Positions 23,336 through 33,128 of a stretch of 64,000 nucleotides of DNA are shown piece by piece. Position numbers and translations under genes: made by a program. The notes below the pieces were generated by a model that searched no databases, had not been told where the DNA came from, and was given only the letters and a program-made list of their open reading frames with translations. How positions within the stretch are numbered: the stretch's first letter is position 1; each line of letters starts with the position of its first letter. This stretch comes from Anthoceros angustus (lineage: Eukaryota; Streptophyta; Anthocerotopsida; Anthocerotales; Anthocerotaceae), in contig MU008167.1 in NCBI GenBank assembly GCA_010909165.1, forward strand, positions 496,001 through 560,000, written 5' to 3'.

Positions 23336-23916
23336 AAGGCTCTAATCATATTATAAAATATACAAAAACAACCCACAAAGGTTATCCGCGTCATTGCCTA
23401 CTCTTTGCATGAGATTAGAGTGCAAAAGACCTTTTCTTAGCATCTTATGTTGTATTCATGTCAAGTCATTAGAGCTCCTTTCTCCAATCAATTTCAATAT
23501 TGAACATCGAGTATTCAGCATTCAGATATTGGTTGTGAAGGAACATATTAGATAAAAATTTTATTTTTAGTAAATATAATATAGTATGATAATTAATGTA
23601 GTTTTGTTAGAATCTGTCAATTTTGATGAGACGATCCTAATTTTCCGTGTTCACGCTCTGTTCAATACATTTTCAGACCACAGTATTCGAAAGAATATCA
23701 AACATGCTTTGGACATGTTTGCCGGCACGCCCCTCGTCCGGAGCTTGCGAGTTCAAAATGGGGTTGTGGACATCGCTCAACGTTTTGAGACGCAGTGAAA
23801 TCGGCAATACTCAGCATCTGGGGCAAGCGTTGATGCGAGTAAGCGAAGCTCGCTCTCGTTGATGACGACAGCAGCTGAGTTTAGGTTTCCAGCACTTGTA
23901 CTGACTGAATTGCGCT

Positions 23917-25095
23917 TTGCAGCAGCTGGAAGTGTTTGCGAAATCTGCATCTTGTATACCCCGATCTGTGGAGAAGGGGTCTGCCCGTCCCAGAGCGCTG
24001 CGAAGTATGGTGGCTACAATCCGGGAGGAGGATGCACCAGGATACGGTGGCAGCTGGCAGGCAATTTCACCGTCGGCAAATGCAAATGAGAGCACAAGTC
24101 CGGAAGAGGCTTTGGTGAAGGTGCTTTTCTGCGGTGTGGAGTTCCCTGCTGCAGTTCAATTCACGCAAGAAGCTGTGAAGCCTTTCCCGCACGTGAAGAT
24201 CGATTTTTGTCCACGGGAGGATGTGCCTGACAGAATTTCTGACTGTGATATGTGTGTTGTGAGAATGGCAAAGCTGGATGATGCTGTCATTGCCCGTGCG
24301 AAACACCTCAAGCTTATAATCCAGTACGGCGTAGGCCTGGAAGGAGTGGACGTTCTGGCTGCAAGCCGGAGAGGAATTAAGGTGGCCAAAATCACGAGTG
24401 ACGGCACTGGCAATGCCCTATCCTGTGCAGAGCATGCGCTGTATCTCATCTTCGGGCTGCTCAGAGACCAGAAGGCCATGGCGGAAAGCGTTTCTCTACG
24501 GAGACTTGGCGAACCAGTCGGAGAGACTCTGTATGGAAAAACGGTGCTCATCATCGGGTACGGCAACATCAGCAAGGAGCTCATACTCCGGCTCAGTGTG
24601 TTCGGTGTCCGCATCTTGGTGATTAGCCAGTTCTGGGACAAGGAGCCTACTGGTGCCAAACCACTGTCAGACCAGATCATCCACGAGAAAGGCAGCAGGC
24701 AGGATCTCCACAGATTCGCCAGCCGTGCTGATGTTGTGTTCACCTGCTGCACCCTGACCAAAGAGACGCAAGGGATTGTGGATGCAAAGCTCCTTGCCAG
24801 CTTCAAGTCGGGGGCCAGACTGGTAAACGTTGCTAGAGGAGGCCTGCTGGACTACCAAGCAGTAAAGGCTGCATTGGACTCAGGTCACCTGGGTGGCCTG
24901 GCCATGGATGTTACTTGGTATGAACCGTTTGACCCTTCAGATCCGATTGTCCAACATCCCAAGGTTTTGCTCACACCTCATATTGCAGGAGTCACAGATC
25001 TATCTTACAGGAATATGTCCAAGCTGATTGCAGAATGCGCAAATCAGCTCCACAAGGGCCTTGGCAGCATTCCCGGTGTACAGTTTGTGAACTGA
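23917..25095 (+). CDS. D-isomer-specific 2-hydroxyacid dehydrogenase (At1g72190-like)
   Basis: An NAD(P)-dependent reductase of 2-keto acids, phosphoglycerate-dehydrogenase-like; the true substrate of this plant subgroup is not known to me. The 392-residue ORF has no intron. Landmarks are IQYGVGLEGVDVLAASRRGI, the Rossmann loop GKTVLIIGYGNISKEL, catalytic Arg in NVARGGLLDY, the acidic residue in AMDVTWYEPFDPSDP and catalytic His in TPHIAGVTDLSYRN. In the nucleotide loop the third Gly of GxGxxG is Ser (GYGNIS). The first 65 residues are Ser/Arg-rich and could be an organelle-targeting sequence. The start at 23917 is the first ATG of this frame, but later ATGs are possible. It sits 766 bp from the convergent B12D gene. 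Confidence 0.92.
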   Translation: MQQLEVFAKSASCIPRSVEKGSARPRALRSMVATIREEDAPGYGGSWQAISPSANANESTSPEEALVKVLFCGVEFPAAVQFTQEAVKPFPHVKIDFCPREDVPDRISDCDMCVVRMAKLDDAVIARAKHLKLIIQYGVGLEGVDVLAASRRGIKVAKITSDGTGNALSCAEHALYLIFGLLRDQKAMAESVSLRRLGEPVGETLYGKTVLIIGYGNISKELILRLSVFGVRILVISQFWDKEPTGAKPLSDQIIHEKGSRQDLHRFASRADVVFTCCTLTKETQGIVDAKLLASFKSGARLVNVARGGLLDYQAVKAALDSGHLGGLAMDVTWYEPFDPSDPIVQHPKVLLTPHIAGVTDLSYRNMSKLIAECANQLHKGLGSIPGVQFVN

Positions 25096-25860
25096 CGAGT
25101 TCAGGTGCAACAACCTGTGTAGGACCGAGAAAGAGGAACAGCCATGAACAACCTGAAGTACTTGTTACTCACATTTCCGTCTTTAAACATCGCAGCTCTG
25201 CTCCACAATGTGCTCCATCTGTCAGGATTTTTCAGTCAGGATTTGAGCTCATGAGTAGAAGCAGCTGAACTGTGTGGACTTTCAGGGGTCCGTCGCGTCA
25301 AGCGGAACACCCTTTCCTCGAGATAACTTCATATGTTGCCAATTGCATGAAATTAAGTGGAATGCGCGGAACTTTGATTCCTCTGGCATGGTTCAGCAAA
25401 AAAAGATTGAAAAAAAACAAAAGCTTCAAGTGCTTCATGCCGGTGCCCCTGACACCGCAGGTCAGCACGGGGGGGCCCGACTTTTAGCCAAGAAACCTCA
25501 AACACGCAACCGCTGCAGAATTGAACTCCAGCTACAGTAGCAGGTCACCGTAGAGCTGGAAAGCAACAGCCAGTAAGAACCGACACAACATGCCCACTCG
25601 ACATCACAAAATCACCACGAAATGAATGAAGCAAGTTGTGCGGAGAAATATGTCCTCAAAAATTGCAAACAAGGCGGTTTTCCAAGGCCTTCGAGCACAC
25701 GTCTCTACCGGACCTCACAAGCCATACCGCGACCTCTAAGCACTTGACGCAACATCATCGCTGTCCCGGGAACACGGACATCTAAGCCCAAGCTGCCAAG
25801 AACGAACGCCGCTACCCATGCCGAATAAGAATTCCCTTTCCAACGGAGGAAAACCTTCGT
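25096..25860. other. Convergent 3' intergenic region
   Basis: Should contain the 3' UTRs of the dehydrogenase and B12D. Nothing else recognised. Confidence 0.45.
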
Positions 25861-26115
25861 TCAGCTCTTGTCCTTCAACTTCTGCTCCTCGTCCCAGGTC
25901 CTGACCCAACGTCTGAACCAGTGATCATAATACATCTTCCCCTCCTTGAAATTCTCCAAAACACCCGCTGCTCTGCCTTCCTTTTTCACCCTCACATCAG
26001 GATTGGTGGTCAAGTTGCGGGCCACTGCGAAACCGGAGAGCGCCACTCCAGCTCCCACCGCCAGAAACAATGGATACACCTCGGGCTTTATCCAGCGACT
26101 GCCTCCCCCTGTCAT
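25861..26115 (-). CDS. B12D-like protein (complex I MLRQ-type subunit family)
   Basis: B12D proteins are small inner-mitochondrial-membrane proteins related to the NADH:ubiquinone reductase MLRQ subunit. The sequence is 84 residues from ATG 26115: SRWIKPEVYPLFLAVGAGVA opens with the family's WxxPEVYPLF motif and its membrane helix, followed by RNLTTNPDVRVKKEGRAAG and a charged tail ending QKLKDKS. Angiosperm B12D proteins have similar lengths (about 85-90). The frame is open nine bases upstream but without an ATG. A tgcag just before the start could be a 5' UTR splice acceptor. Confidence 0.9.
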   Translation of the reverse strand: MTGGGSRWIKPEVYPLFLAVGAGVALSGFAVARNLTTNPDVRVKKEGRAAGVLENFKEGKMYYDHWFRRWVRTWDEEQKLKDKS

Positions 26116-26973
26116 GGCGCACAACCTGCACTCCCAACCAGCTGAAAAGGCTCAGACCAAAACCGGCGGACTCGCAACTTCAAACCCTTGCTCATCCGCA
26201 AGTCATGCAAATCCCCCCGCCCGGGATCTCAGTGCAAACGTCACAACCTCCAACTGTATCTGCACCACAAATGGCTTAACGTGCATACTTACAACGTAAT
26301 GGCGCGATCGGAACAGGATCCTGCGACAGATCTGGACTTGGAATGCAAGCACCCAAACCGGCCACAACGCACACGAAGCCGTGCACAACAAAAGTGCTAA
26401 ACCCCAACCACTTACCTCTGAAGGAGCGCGAGACCGAGACCGTGTTCACATTTGTCTTGGTAGCTTTCCAAACAGGGATTTGATGAGTACGAAACTTGTG
26501 ATATGTTTGATTCATGTGTCCCGACCTATTAAATTTAGATTTTTAATTTAGTATTTTAAAAATAAATCAAAACAAACCCGGGGAGAAATCTTCAGCAAGG
26601 GCAAGGGTTCCGATTCCCCTATGTTACACATCGTATTATTGCATCACTATACTCTTCCCAAGGTCATCTAAGTACGTGCCTAGATATCATCGCAGGTTAT
26701 GTGAGACTTGGGAATAACTCCCTTACCCACTAAAACTTCCCACCTTTACCTTTGCTCGAGAATAAGGCTTGTCATATGTTGTTGTGTCGGCTCCAACAAA
26801 ATCATCATCTTGAATTTGCCTAGTCCCAAACCACCTATCTCCCTGCCCCTAACAGATCGTTGCCCTCACCCAAGAACTTGCACTCCCAAGGAAGGCCTTT
26901 TGCGTTCTTCCAATAGGACCTACCCCGCCAAGATGATGATTTCGAATTCATCCCGGTCACCCTTAAGGGCGGC
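26116..26973. other. Intergenic upstream of B12D
   Basis: B12D promoter side, then AT-rich DNA from 26520. No supported gene. A phrase at 26598-26620 looks like a tRNA T-arm but has no tRNA body. Confidence 0.4.
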
Positions 26974-27265
26974 CTAGAACGTAGGTAATACCTCTGCCAG
27001 AAAGAGGGCAACCGGGATGAAGCCCGAAGTAACCCTCTTCTTCAAGGGGTAGGTCCAGCCTGATAGCGCTAACCCTCTCATTGTACCCTCTAAGAGAACA
27101 ACTACTTCATCCTCGCCACTCCACTCTGAAAAACCAAGAACATGTTGCACCGCTACGCAAATGAGCTCTCCTATTATCCTCTGCCGCTTCGAGAGGACGT
27201 GGTTGCATTCAAGAAGAAGATGTGGCAAAGATTTCCCTCTGATCTGCATTGCAGAGAGGACAGTT
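26974..27265 (-). mobile_element. Possible LINE relic with zf-RVT-like end
   Basis: The minus strand reads LCNADQRE and, after a frame break, SLPHLLLECNHVLSKRQRII. This resembles the Cys-His segment (CxxC...HLxxxC) found at the 3' end of many plant LINE reverse transcriptases. The piece is short and broken, so confidence is low. Confidence 0.4.
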
Positions 27266-28094
27266 CACGGATGTGTTTAGCATAATATTTTATTATCTTA
27301 ACTTGACAAAATTTCCCATAAATTTAAGTCTATGTTGTTCAACTTTATGTATATTAATTATATTTCATATCATCGAGAACATGATCATAATCCTCGAGAT
27401 TATACCAAACCCAAGGATTATCTATATATGTAGTATTTCTGCACACCAAAATATATATTGAGTCTAATGTTGAACTCCACGGGAGAAGTAGTATATAGTA
27501 GTGAATTATTGTTCCATGTAGTAAACCTAGATATTTAGGCAACTCTATAGATGTCTAACTTTCGAGGTGCTTGTGTATGGTAATAGTGTTGCTCCTAGAC
27601 CGTGGGCCGAGAATGACCTTGACCTTGTTGTATCAATGCTTTGAGAGGGATAATTGTCCTAGTCTCTGAGATAGGGCCACTATAAAATTATTTCATATCT
27701 ACATATAAAAAAAAGAAGAACTTCACTACTAGTGAATAATTGATCATAAGCAACGGAATAGAATCACAAGAACATATGAATTGATTTGATCAAAAGAACA
27801 GGCTAGTTGTTTTCCTTATTGTAATAGTAACATTATCCATTAGATTTATGGTGATATCAAGCCCATGCATGTAATCCTTCTTATCCATGCCACTCAATAG
27901 GTTTGAGAGAAAGAGTGAAAAATGAATAGTGGAAGCAAATCAATACACCAATGACAGTGTGGAGATTTAGTAAGGTCTTATGAACAAGATATACAGAATA
28001 TACAGATATTCTTTGCTTACTCTTATTTCAAAAACTATCAAAAATCCGGAGTGTGTGATGATAATGAATTCCATAAGGTGTGCAGGTGTGCGCT
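27266..28094. other. AT-rich intergenic
   Basis: Strongly AT-rich with no gene-like frame. It forms the 3' flank of the lectin cluster. Confidence 0.5.
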
Positions 28095-28565
28095 TCAAAA
28101 TAAACCATAGAAGCATTCGCTGGTGGTCTTACCACTTTGGGTGGACCAGAAGTCGCCTCCCCGGTCATACACGAGCTCACCTCGGCCGTCGATGAGCCTG
28201 AAGTAGAATGAACCTCGGGCGGGATCCGCTACACTCTGAGTGGCCCACTTACACTGATCCCATGCATCGAGCAGTACCAGCCTGCCCTCGATCTCCAACT
28301 TCACGCTGCAGTCTGAGCCCTGGCCGTATGTTTTAGTGGACCAAACAGGCCTCTCTAGTCGGCCCTCGTATTCGTAGAGCACCAAGTTGCAGTCGTCTTG
28401 CATGAGCAAGGTGAAATTCCCCCGGGATAGAGCATTTCCAGAGAATAAACGGTAGTCTGCGGGAATGATGTTGCCTCCGTACACAGATTGTGGCAAACAT
28501 ATGCCCCCCCTTGCCATAGCCATGAGCAGGAGTAGGGCTGCGAAGACTTGCCATGCTGTGACCAT
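28095..28565 (-). CDS. GNA-type (bulb) lectin 1, secreted
   Basis: A 156-residue protein with signal peptide (WQVFAALLLLMAMARGG) and one B-lectin beta-prism domain. The first mannose-site motif QxDxNxVxY is intact (QDDCNLVLY). The second and third sites are degenerate (LEIEGRLVLL, LIDGRGELVYD). It has paired cysteines as in the family. Secreted lectins of this class bind mannose and are usually linked to defence or storage. No intron. This is the most 3' of a same-strand array. Confidence 0.9.
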   Translation of the reverse strand: MVTAWQVFAALLLLMAMARGGICLPQSVYGGNIIPADYRLFSGNALSRGNFTLLMQDDCNLVLYEYEGRLERPVWSTKTYGQGSDCSVKLEIEGRLVLLDAWDQCKWATQSVADPARGSFYFRLIDGRGELVYDRGGDFWSTQSGKTTSECFYGLF

Positions 28566-29334
28566 TCTGGGTTTTGGGTTTCAAGTGTTGGTGTTTGCAA
28601 CTGGGTTTGGAAGGGAGAGTGCTAGAGAGAAGTGAAAAAGTGCAAGAAGTTAGTCTGTGATAGAAATCCCAGGGCTCCTGATCCATAGGCTTGCTTAGGA
28701 AATGGGAGGCACAACTTCCTAGTCAGGAGAACGATGTGGTATCTGGGTTCGCGGTCCACGTTGATTCTTTGCAGATTCCTGGAATCAAAGTTGAAAAGGG
28801 GTGGTGTTAGTTTCGTCATGCTGCTTTCTTCGACGGCAGGGCTGGGGTTGGATCATGCATGCTCCGACTATCATTTTTCTGTGGGCAGCTTATGGCAAGC
28901 TGTAAGCTTGTTAGGAGTAGTGGTGTAAGTATCTGCTGTGCTTGAATGTGAAGAAGCAAACCATACTCGAGCTGGCGGCATGCAGCATGCGTCTGGGAGG
29001 AATGGGACAGTTTGAAGCATGTGGTGTGTTGCTGTTGATGTAAAGGTTTGGAGTTGGAGAATGAAGATCTGGGCGGTGAGCAGTTTTGAGTATCATAATT
29101 ATGTCATTACATTGTGCAAGGCTGTGCTAGAACGGCGACAACGACGACAACGACGAGGACAACAACAACAGGCCTGTGCTACGTGATCCTGAAATATGGT
29201 GTATGTATGTAACTTGATGTATCGTCTTTACATGTAGTATAAGAAGCAAATCAGCTACAGAAGGACGTACTTTCATATAGATCTGAGCAACAAATGATGA
29301 TGAATTATCATAGCCCAGTAAGGACGGATGAGCT
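28566..29334. other. Spacer between lectins 1 and 2
   Basis: Contains the lectin 1 promoter side. A near-repeat of acgacgacaacgacgaggac-like bases lies at 29130-29165. No gene recognised. Confidence 0.4.
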
Positions 29335-29787
29335 CTATGGTATTTTCCAGAAGGACTCCTGAGGCGGAGCTGTAGCGTACAAGAGTTCGGCAGTGCAGTC
29401 GTCGTGGAGGTTGAAGTAGAATGGGCCTTTGTTGGGATCTGCACGAGTGTTGCTAGCCCACTGGGCTTGGCCAGCTGCGGTGTACACCACCAAATTACCG
29501 TCGGACTGCAGTATGAGATAGCAGTCACCTCCTCTGCCAGCTGTCCCGGAGTTCCAACGAGGGCGGTTTACACCATTCCCGTCCAGCTGGTAGAGCACCA
29601 GGTTGCAGTCAGTTTGGATGATGAAGGTGCAGGAACCTCGAGTCATGGCCCGGCCGGTTGGTAGTTTGTAGCCCACCAGAAGGATGTTTCCGCCTCCTAC
29701 GGTCTGCGACAAGCTCCCAGGAGCCATAACTATGAGCAGCAGCAGTACCCCAGTCACCATATGTCGGAGAGGAAGAGTTGAAGCCAT
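29335..29787 (-). CDS. GNA-type lectin 2, secreted
   Basis: A B-lectin protein of 150 residues from the ATG at 29787 (MASTLPLRHMVTG). An upstream in-frame ATG at 29838 would add 17 residues, but the inner start gives the better signal peptide (VLLLLIVMAPGSLSQ). Two sugar-site motifs are intact (QTDCNLVLY and QSDGNLVVY) and the third is lost (LHDDCTAELLY), so this is the best-preserved mannose binder of the cluster. Single exon. Its first half and about 450 bp of upstream DNA are repeated at 30566-31170. Confidence 0.92.
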   Translation of the reverse strand: MASTLPLRHMVTGVLLLLIVMAPGSLSQTVGGGNILLVGYKLPTGRAMTRGSCTFIIQTDCNLVLYQLDGNGVNRPRWNSGTAGRGGDCYLILQSDGNLVVYTAAGQAQWASNTRADPNKGPFYFNLHDDCTAELLYATAPPQESFWKIP

Positions 29788-30565
29788 TCTGAAAGAGTTT
29801 AAAGAAGTTGTAGTTGTAGAAAGACACGGTGAAGGCACAGACTTTACTCCTCATACCCATTGCTAGCAACGGTTTATATGGTGCTAGACTAGGTCAGAAG
29901 TCAAGCTTTCCCATGGCCACACGCCTTGTGCAGACCCAGAAACTTGGGCACCTGTGCAGGCACAGCTCTCGAAGGATGTTGGTACCATAATCAAATAAAG
30001 TCAATATAGTCAGACAAGCCATGCCATCGACTGGTTATAGAAGATTCCTGCATCGGATTCTCGGCAGAAAGAGAATCATACAAAACGGTCTCAGGCTAGC
30101 TTCCCCATGCTTCTGTCATTTAGGAAGCAGGAGTAGGAAGAGGAAGAGGAGCATGGAGGCCTATTCACACTTAATGCTAAACTGCTGAACTGAGTGACTT
30201 AAGGCACTCAAGGGCCAGAAAAATTTAATATCGGCAGTTTTAATTTGTTACAGTCAGAGTAGCTTCAAGTATTAGATGCAGTAGATGCAGCAGACCAGAT
30301 CCGCACCAACTCCGGCTCCTGTGGCTGGGCACGGCTTATGAAGTAGACGCCGATTGCTCCATTTTCCCACAGGATGAGCTGATAAGGCCCGTGATCATAT
30401 CCTCCCGGTGCCGCTCGACCAGAGCGTCTTGAAAGGATAAGTGCCGTCCAGGACCGCCAGGTTGCCATCACCTTGAAGCTGCATGAAGCAATTGGTGCCC
30501 TTGTCTTGGGTACCCGACTGCCACAGTTTTTCGAAGTTGAGTCTGCACAGCACCAGGTTGCAGTC
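29611..30565. repeat. 955-bp direct duplication, first unit
   Basis: Holds the N-terminal half of lectin 2, its upstream spacer and a copy of the C-terminal half of lectin 3. It is virtually identical to 30566-31521. The only differences I see are one T near 29666 and two bases of a pyrimidine run near 30404. Confidence 0.95.
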
Positions 30566-30741
30566 AGTTTGGATGATGAAGGTGCAGGAACCTCGAGTCA
30601 TGGCCCGGCCGGTTGGTAGTTGTAGCCCACCAGAAGGATGTTTCCGCCTCCTACGGTCTGCGACAAGCTCCCAGGAGCCATAACTATGAGCAGCAGCAGT
30701 ACCCCAGTCACCATATGTCGGAGAGGAAGAGTTGAAGCCAT
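30265..30741 (-). pseudogene. Chimeric lectin (lectin 2 N-half joined to lectin 3 C-half), frameshifted
   Basis: Read right to left: signal peptide and first strands of lectin 2 (start 30741), then at 30549-30565 a switch to lectin 3 (CRLNFEKLWQSG onward) to the lectin 3 stop at 30265. The switch falls exactly in the 17-bp stretch coding for DCNLVL that both parents share. Two small indels break the frame: a missing T near 30620, inside ILLVGY, and two missing bases near 30404. Without them the chimera would be open from end to end. It is either a recent unequal-crossover product or an assembly artefact. Confidence 0.85.
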
Positions 30742-31521
30742 TCTGAAAGAGTTTAAAGAAGTTGTAGTTGTAGAAAGACACGGTGAAGGCACAGACTTTA
30801 CTCCTCATACCCATTGCTAGCAACGGTTTATATGGTGCTAGACTAGGTCAGAAGTCAAGCTTTCCCATGGCCACACGCCTTGTGCAGACCCAGAAACTTG
30901 GGCACCTGTGCAGGCACAGCTCTCGAAGGATGTTGGTACCATAATCAAATAAAGTCAATATAGTCAGACAAGCCATGCCATCGACTGGTTATAGAAGATT
31001 CCTGCATCGGATTCTCGGCAGAAAGAGAATCATACAAAACGGTCTCAGGCTAGCTTCCCCATGCTTCTGTCATTTAGGAAGCAGGAGTAGGAAGAGGAAG
31101 AGGAGCATGGAGGCCTATTCACACTTAATGCTAAACTGCTGAACTGAGTGACTTAAGGCACTCAAGGGCCAGAAAAATTTAATATCGGCAGTTTTAATTT
31201 GTTACAGTCAGAGTAGCTTCAAGTATTAGATGCAGTAGATGCAGCAGACCAGATCCGCACCAACTCCGGCTCCTGTGGCTGGGCACGGCTTATGAAGTAG
31301 ACGCCGATTGCTCCATTTTCCCACAGGATGAGCTGATAAGGCCCGTGATCATATCCCCTCCCGGTGCCGCTCGACCAGAGCGTCTTGAAAGGATAAGTGC
31401 CGTCCAGGACCGCCAGGTTGCCATCACCTTGAAGCTGCATGAAGCAATTGGTGCCCTTGTCTTGGGTACCCGACTGCCACAGTTTTTCGAAGTTGAGTCT
31501 GCACAGCACCAGGTTGCAGTC
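30566..31521. repeat. 956-bp direct duplication, second unit
   Basis: Second copy of 29611-30565. It supplies the N-half and promoter region of the chimeric lectin and the C-half of the intact lectin 3. Confidence 0.95.
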
Positions 31522-31737
31522 TTCTTGCATGATCATCTTGTAGGGACCGTTGGCGAGAGCGGTGTGAGGTTGGAGGCTCGACGTGTCGCCGTCTGTGGCC
31601 AAGACGTTGCGGCCAATCGTTTCGGCGGGATACAACAACCCAGCAAAAAAGGAACATTCGTAAGAGTCCCCGACCACGGCTCCAGCCAGAGATAGGAGGA
31701 GCAAGATGGCCGTGGCCCAACATCCCCAGGCATTCAT
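31219..31737 (-). CDS. GNA-type lectin 3, secreted, degenerate sugar sites
   Basis: A 172-residue B-lectin protein with signal peptide (AILLLLSLAGAVVGDSYEC). The sugar-site motifs are altered: QEDCNLVLC has Cys for the Tyr, QGDGNLAVL lacks Val and Tyr, and the third is WENGAIGVY. Mannose binding may be reduced or its specificity changed (inference). It ends SAASTASNT. Single exon. Its C-terminal half is duplicated at 30265-30549. Confidence 0.9.
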   Translation of the reverse strand: MNAWGCWATAILLLLSLAGAVVGDSYECSFFAGLLYPAETIGRNVLATDGDTSSLQPHTALANGPYKMIMQEDCNLVLCRLNFEKLWQSGTQDKGTNCFMQLQGDGNLAVLDGTYPFKTLWSSGTGRGYDHGPYQLILWENGAIGVYFISRAQPQEPELVRIWSAASTASNT

Positions 31738-32161
31738 GTTCGCACGACTGCTTTCAAAACTTGTGCATGTTGTGTGAGTTGGAGACCCCCAAGCAATACA
31801 CCTCGTATGAGTTCAAAAGCGCGAGACCACCAATATATCATTGGAAGGCAAGGATGGATGATGCTAACTCAAGTAATCTCTGTACACTTGCAGCAAGCTA
31901 GCCTAGCATCAATGCTTCCAGTCCCGATTCTCGAGGAGCATGGAATTGCGAATATTAGTTGACAGGTCTCTACCGACATCAGATTTGCCTAGAAGGCGGA
32001 GCAGGCATGGAGGCACCACAATACCGAATGTAACAGGCTATGTAATTGTACATATAAATCTGGCTACAGAATACAGAGCGCAGTGAAGCCCTATGCTACA
32101 GGAGACTGCGTCTTTTGCAGGTAGGTGAGTATCTCTTTCTTGTCCAGTCCTGGATTCTCAA
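31738..32161. other. Spacer between lectins 3 and 4
   Basis: Presumed promoter of lectin 3 and 3' UTR of lectin 4. Nothing else recognised. Confidence 0.4.
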
Positions 32162-32695
32162 CTAAGGCTTGGACCAGATGGTAACCAGATGCAGGGGGAG
32201 CTCCGGGTTGTCGTCATAAGAGTACTGGAGCTCCACGCGGCCGGTAGTTTGGAGGCGGAGCTCGAACGGCCCGAACACGGCTCCTGGCCCTGTACCGCTG
32301 CTCCAGATCTGATTGAAGCCTCCGATTCCGTTGGTGATTACCAGATTTCCGTCTGAACGGAGCTGGGCGAAGCACTGTTGGCCGTCGCCTGCCGTGTCAG
32401 AGTGCCACAAGACGTGTCTCCTGCCCTTGCAAAGCACCAGGTCGCAGTCGCTCTGCATGATGAACTCGTATGGTCTGCTCACCAGGGCTGTGTGGTGAAG
32501 GAGGACGGCAGTGTGGCCCGGCTCCCAGCTTGCGAGATATTTCTTATCCATCGGGCTCGCGGGGGAGAGCAGTCCCAGCGCAGAACATTCTTGAGCTCCT
32601 GCTCCAGGGAAACCAAAACTCCCAAAACTCCCAAAACTCATGCTTGCTACACAGACGAGGATCGTGAAAGTTACAAACCGGGGTTCAGAATTCAT
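32162..32695 (-). CDS. GNA-type lectin 4, secreted
   Basis: A 177-residue B-lectin protein with a hydrophobic leader (FVTFTILVCVASMSFGSF). It is closest in layout to lectin 3 (GLLSPASPMDKKYLAS beside the lectin 3 GLLYPAETIGRNVLA), so the two are probably tandem duplicates. Sugar motifs are QSDCDLVLC (Asn to Asp, Tyr to Cys) and LRSDGNLVIT, both altered. A 9-bp repeat (ccaaaactc) near 32610-32638 codes for the SFGSFGSFGF stretch at the end of the leader. Single exon. Confidence 0.9.
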   Translation of the reverse strand: MNSEPRFVTFTILVCVASMSFGSFGSFGFPGAGAQECSALGLLSPASPMDKKYLASWEPGHTAVLLHHTALVSRPYEFIMQSDCDLVLCKGRRHVLWHSDTAGDGQQCFAQLRSDGNLVITNGIGGFNQIWSSGTGPGAVFGPFELRLQTTGRVELQYSYDDNPELPLHLVTIWSKP

Positions 32696-33128
32696 CTTGG
32701 GGAGGTACTGAAACGCATACCATTAATTAGTCTAGGTACTTGCATCTTCTTGAGGGAGCTCCTGTATGGACATCATGCCGAATGTTGTGGTGGATCAAAT
32801 TCCCAAAGATTCCAAGGTTGTTAGGCTAAAAGGTGGGTACCAGATTCATGGTCCCAGGGAAGATGGCTTTGTTCGCAGTAGGTAGCGTCTTTCCGGTGAT
32901 GAAAAATATATGGCCAATGAAGAGCAAACTGGTGTGACACCGACATAGATAATAGGTGGCCATATTTATCGGGCCCGAAGACATCCCGGGGTCCACTAGA
33001 CGTAAATATCTTACTATCTGAGGTCATATCTCAATATCTGTGCAGAGCTCCCAATGCTGGTAAGCTTCTACCAATTATAGTTGCAGCTTCAAGTTCAGCC
33101 TGGCAGTTCAGAGGGCTTTGTGTCAAGG
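32696..33128. other. Between lectin 4 promoter and RBR stop
   Basis: No further gene seen. It contains the lectin 4 upstream side and the RBR 3' UTR. Confidence 0.4.

Noticed and set aside
26590-26620. tRNA gene (T-arm-like agggttccgattcccct)
   Set aside because: Only the T-arm-like phrase is present; no cloverleaf.
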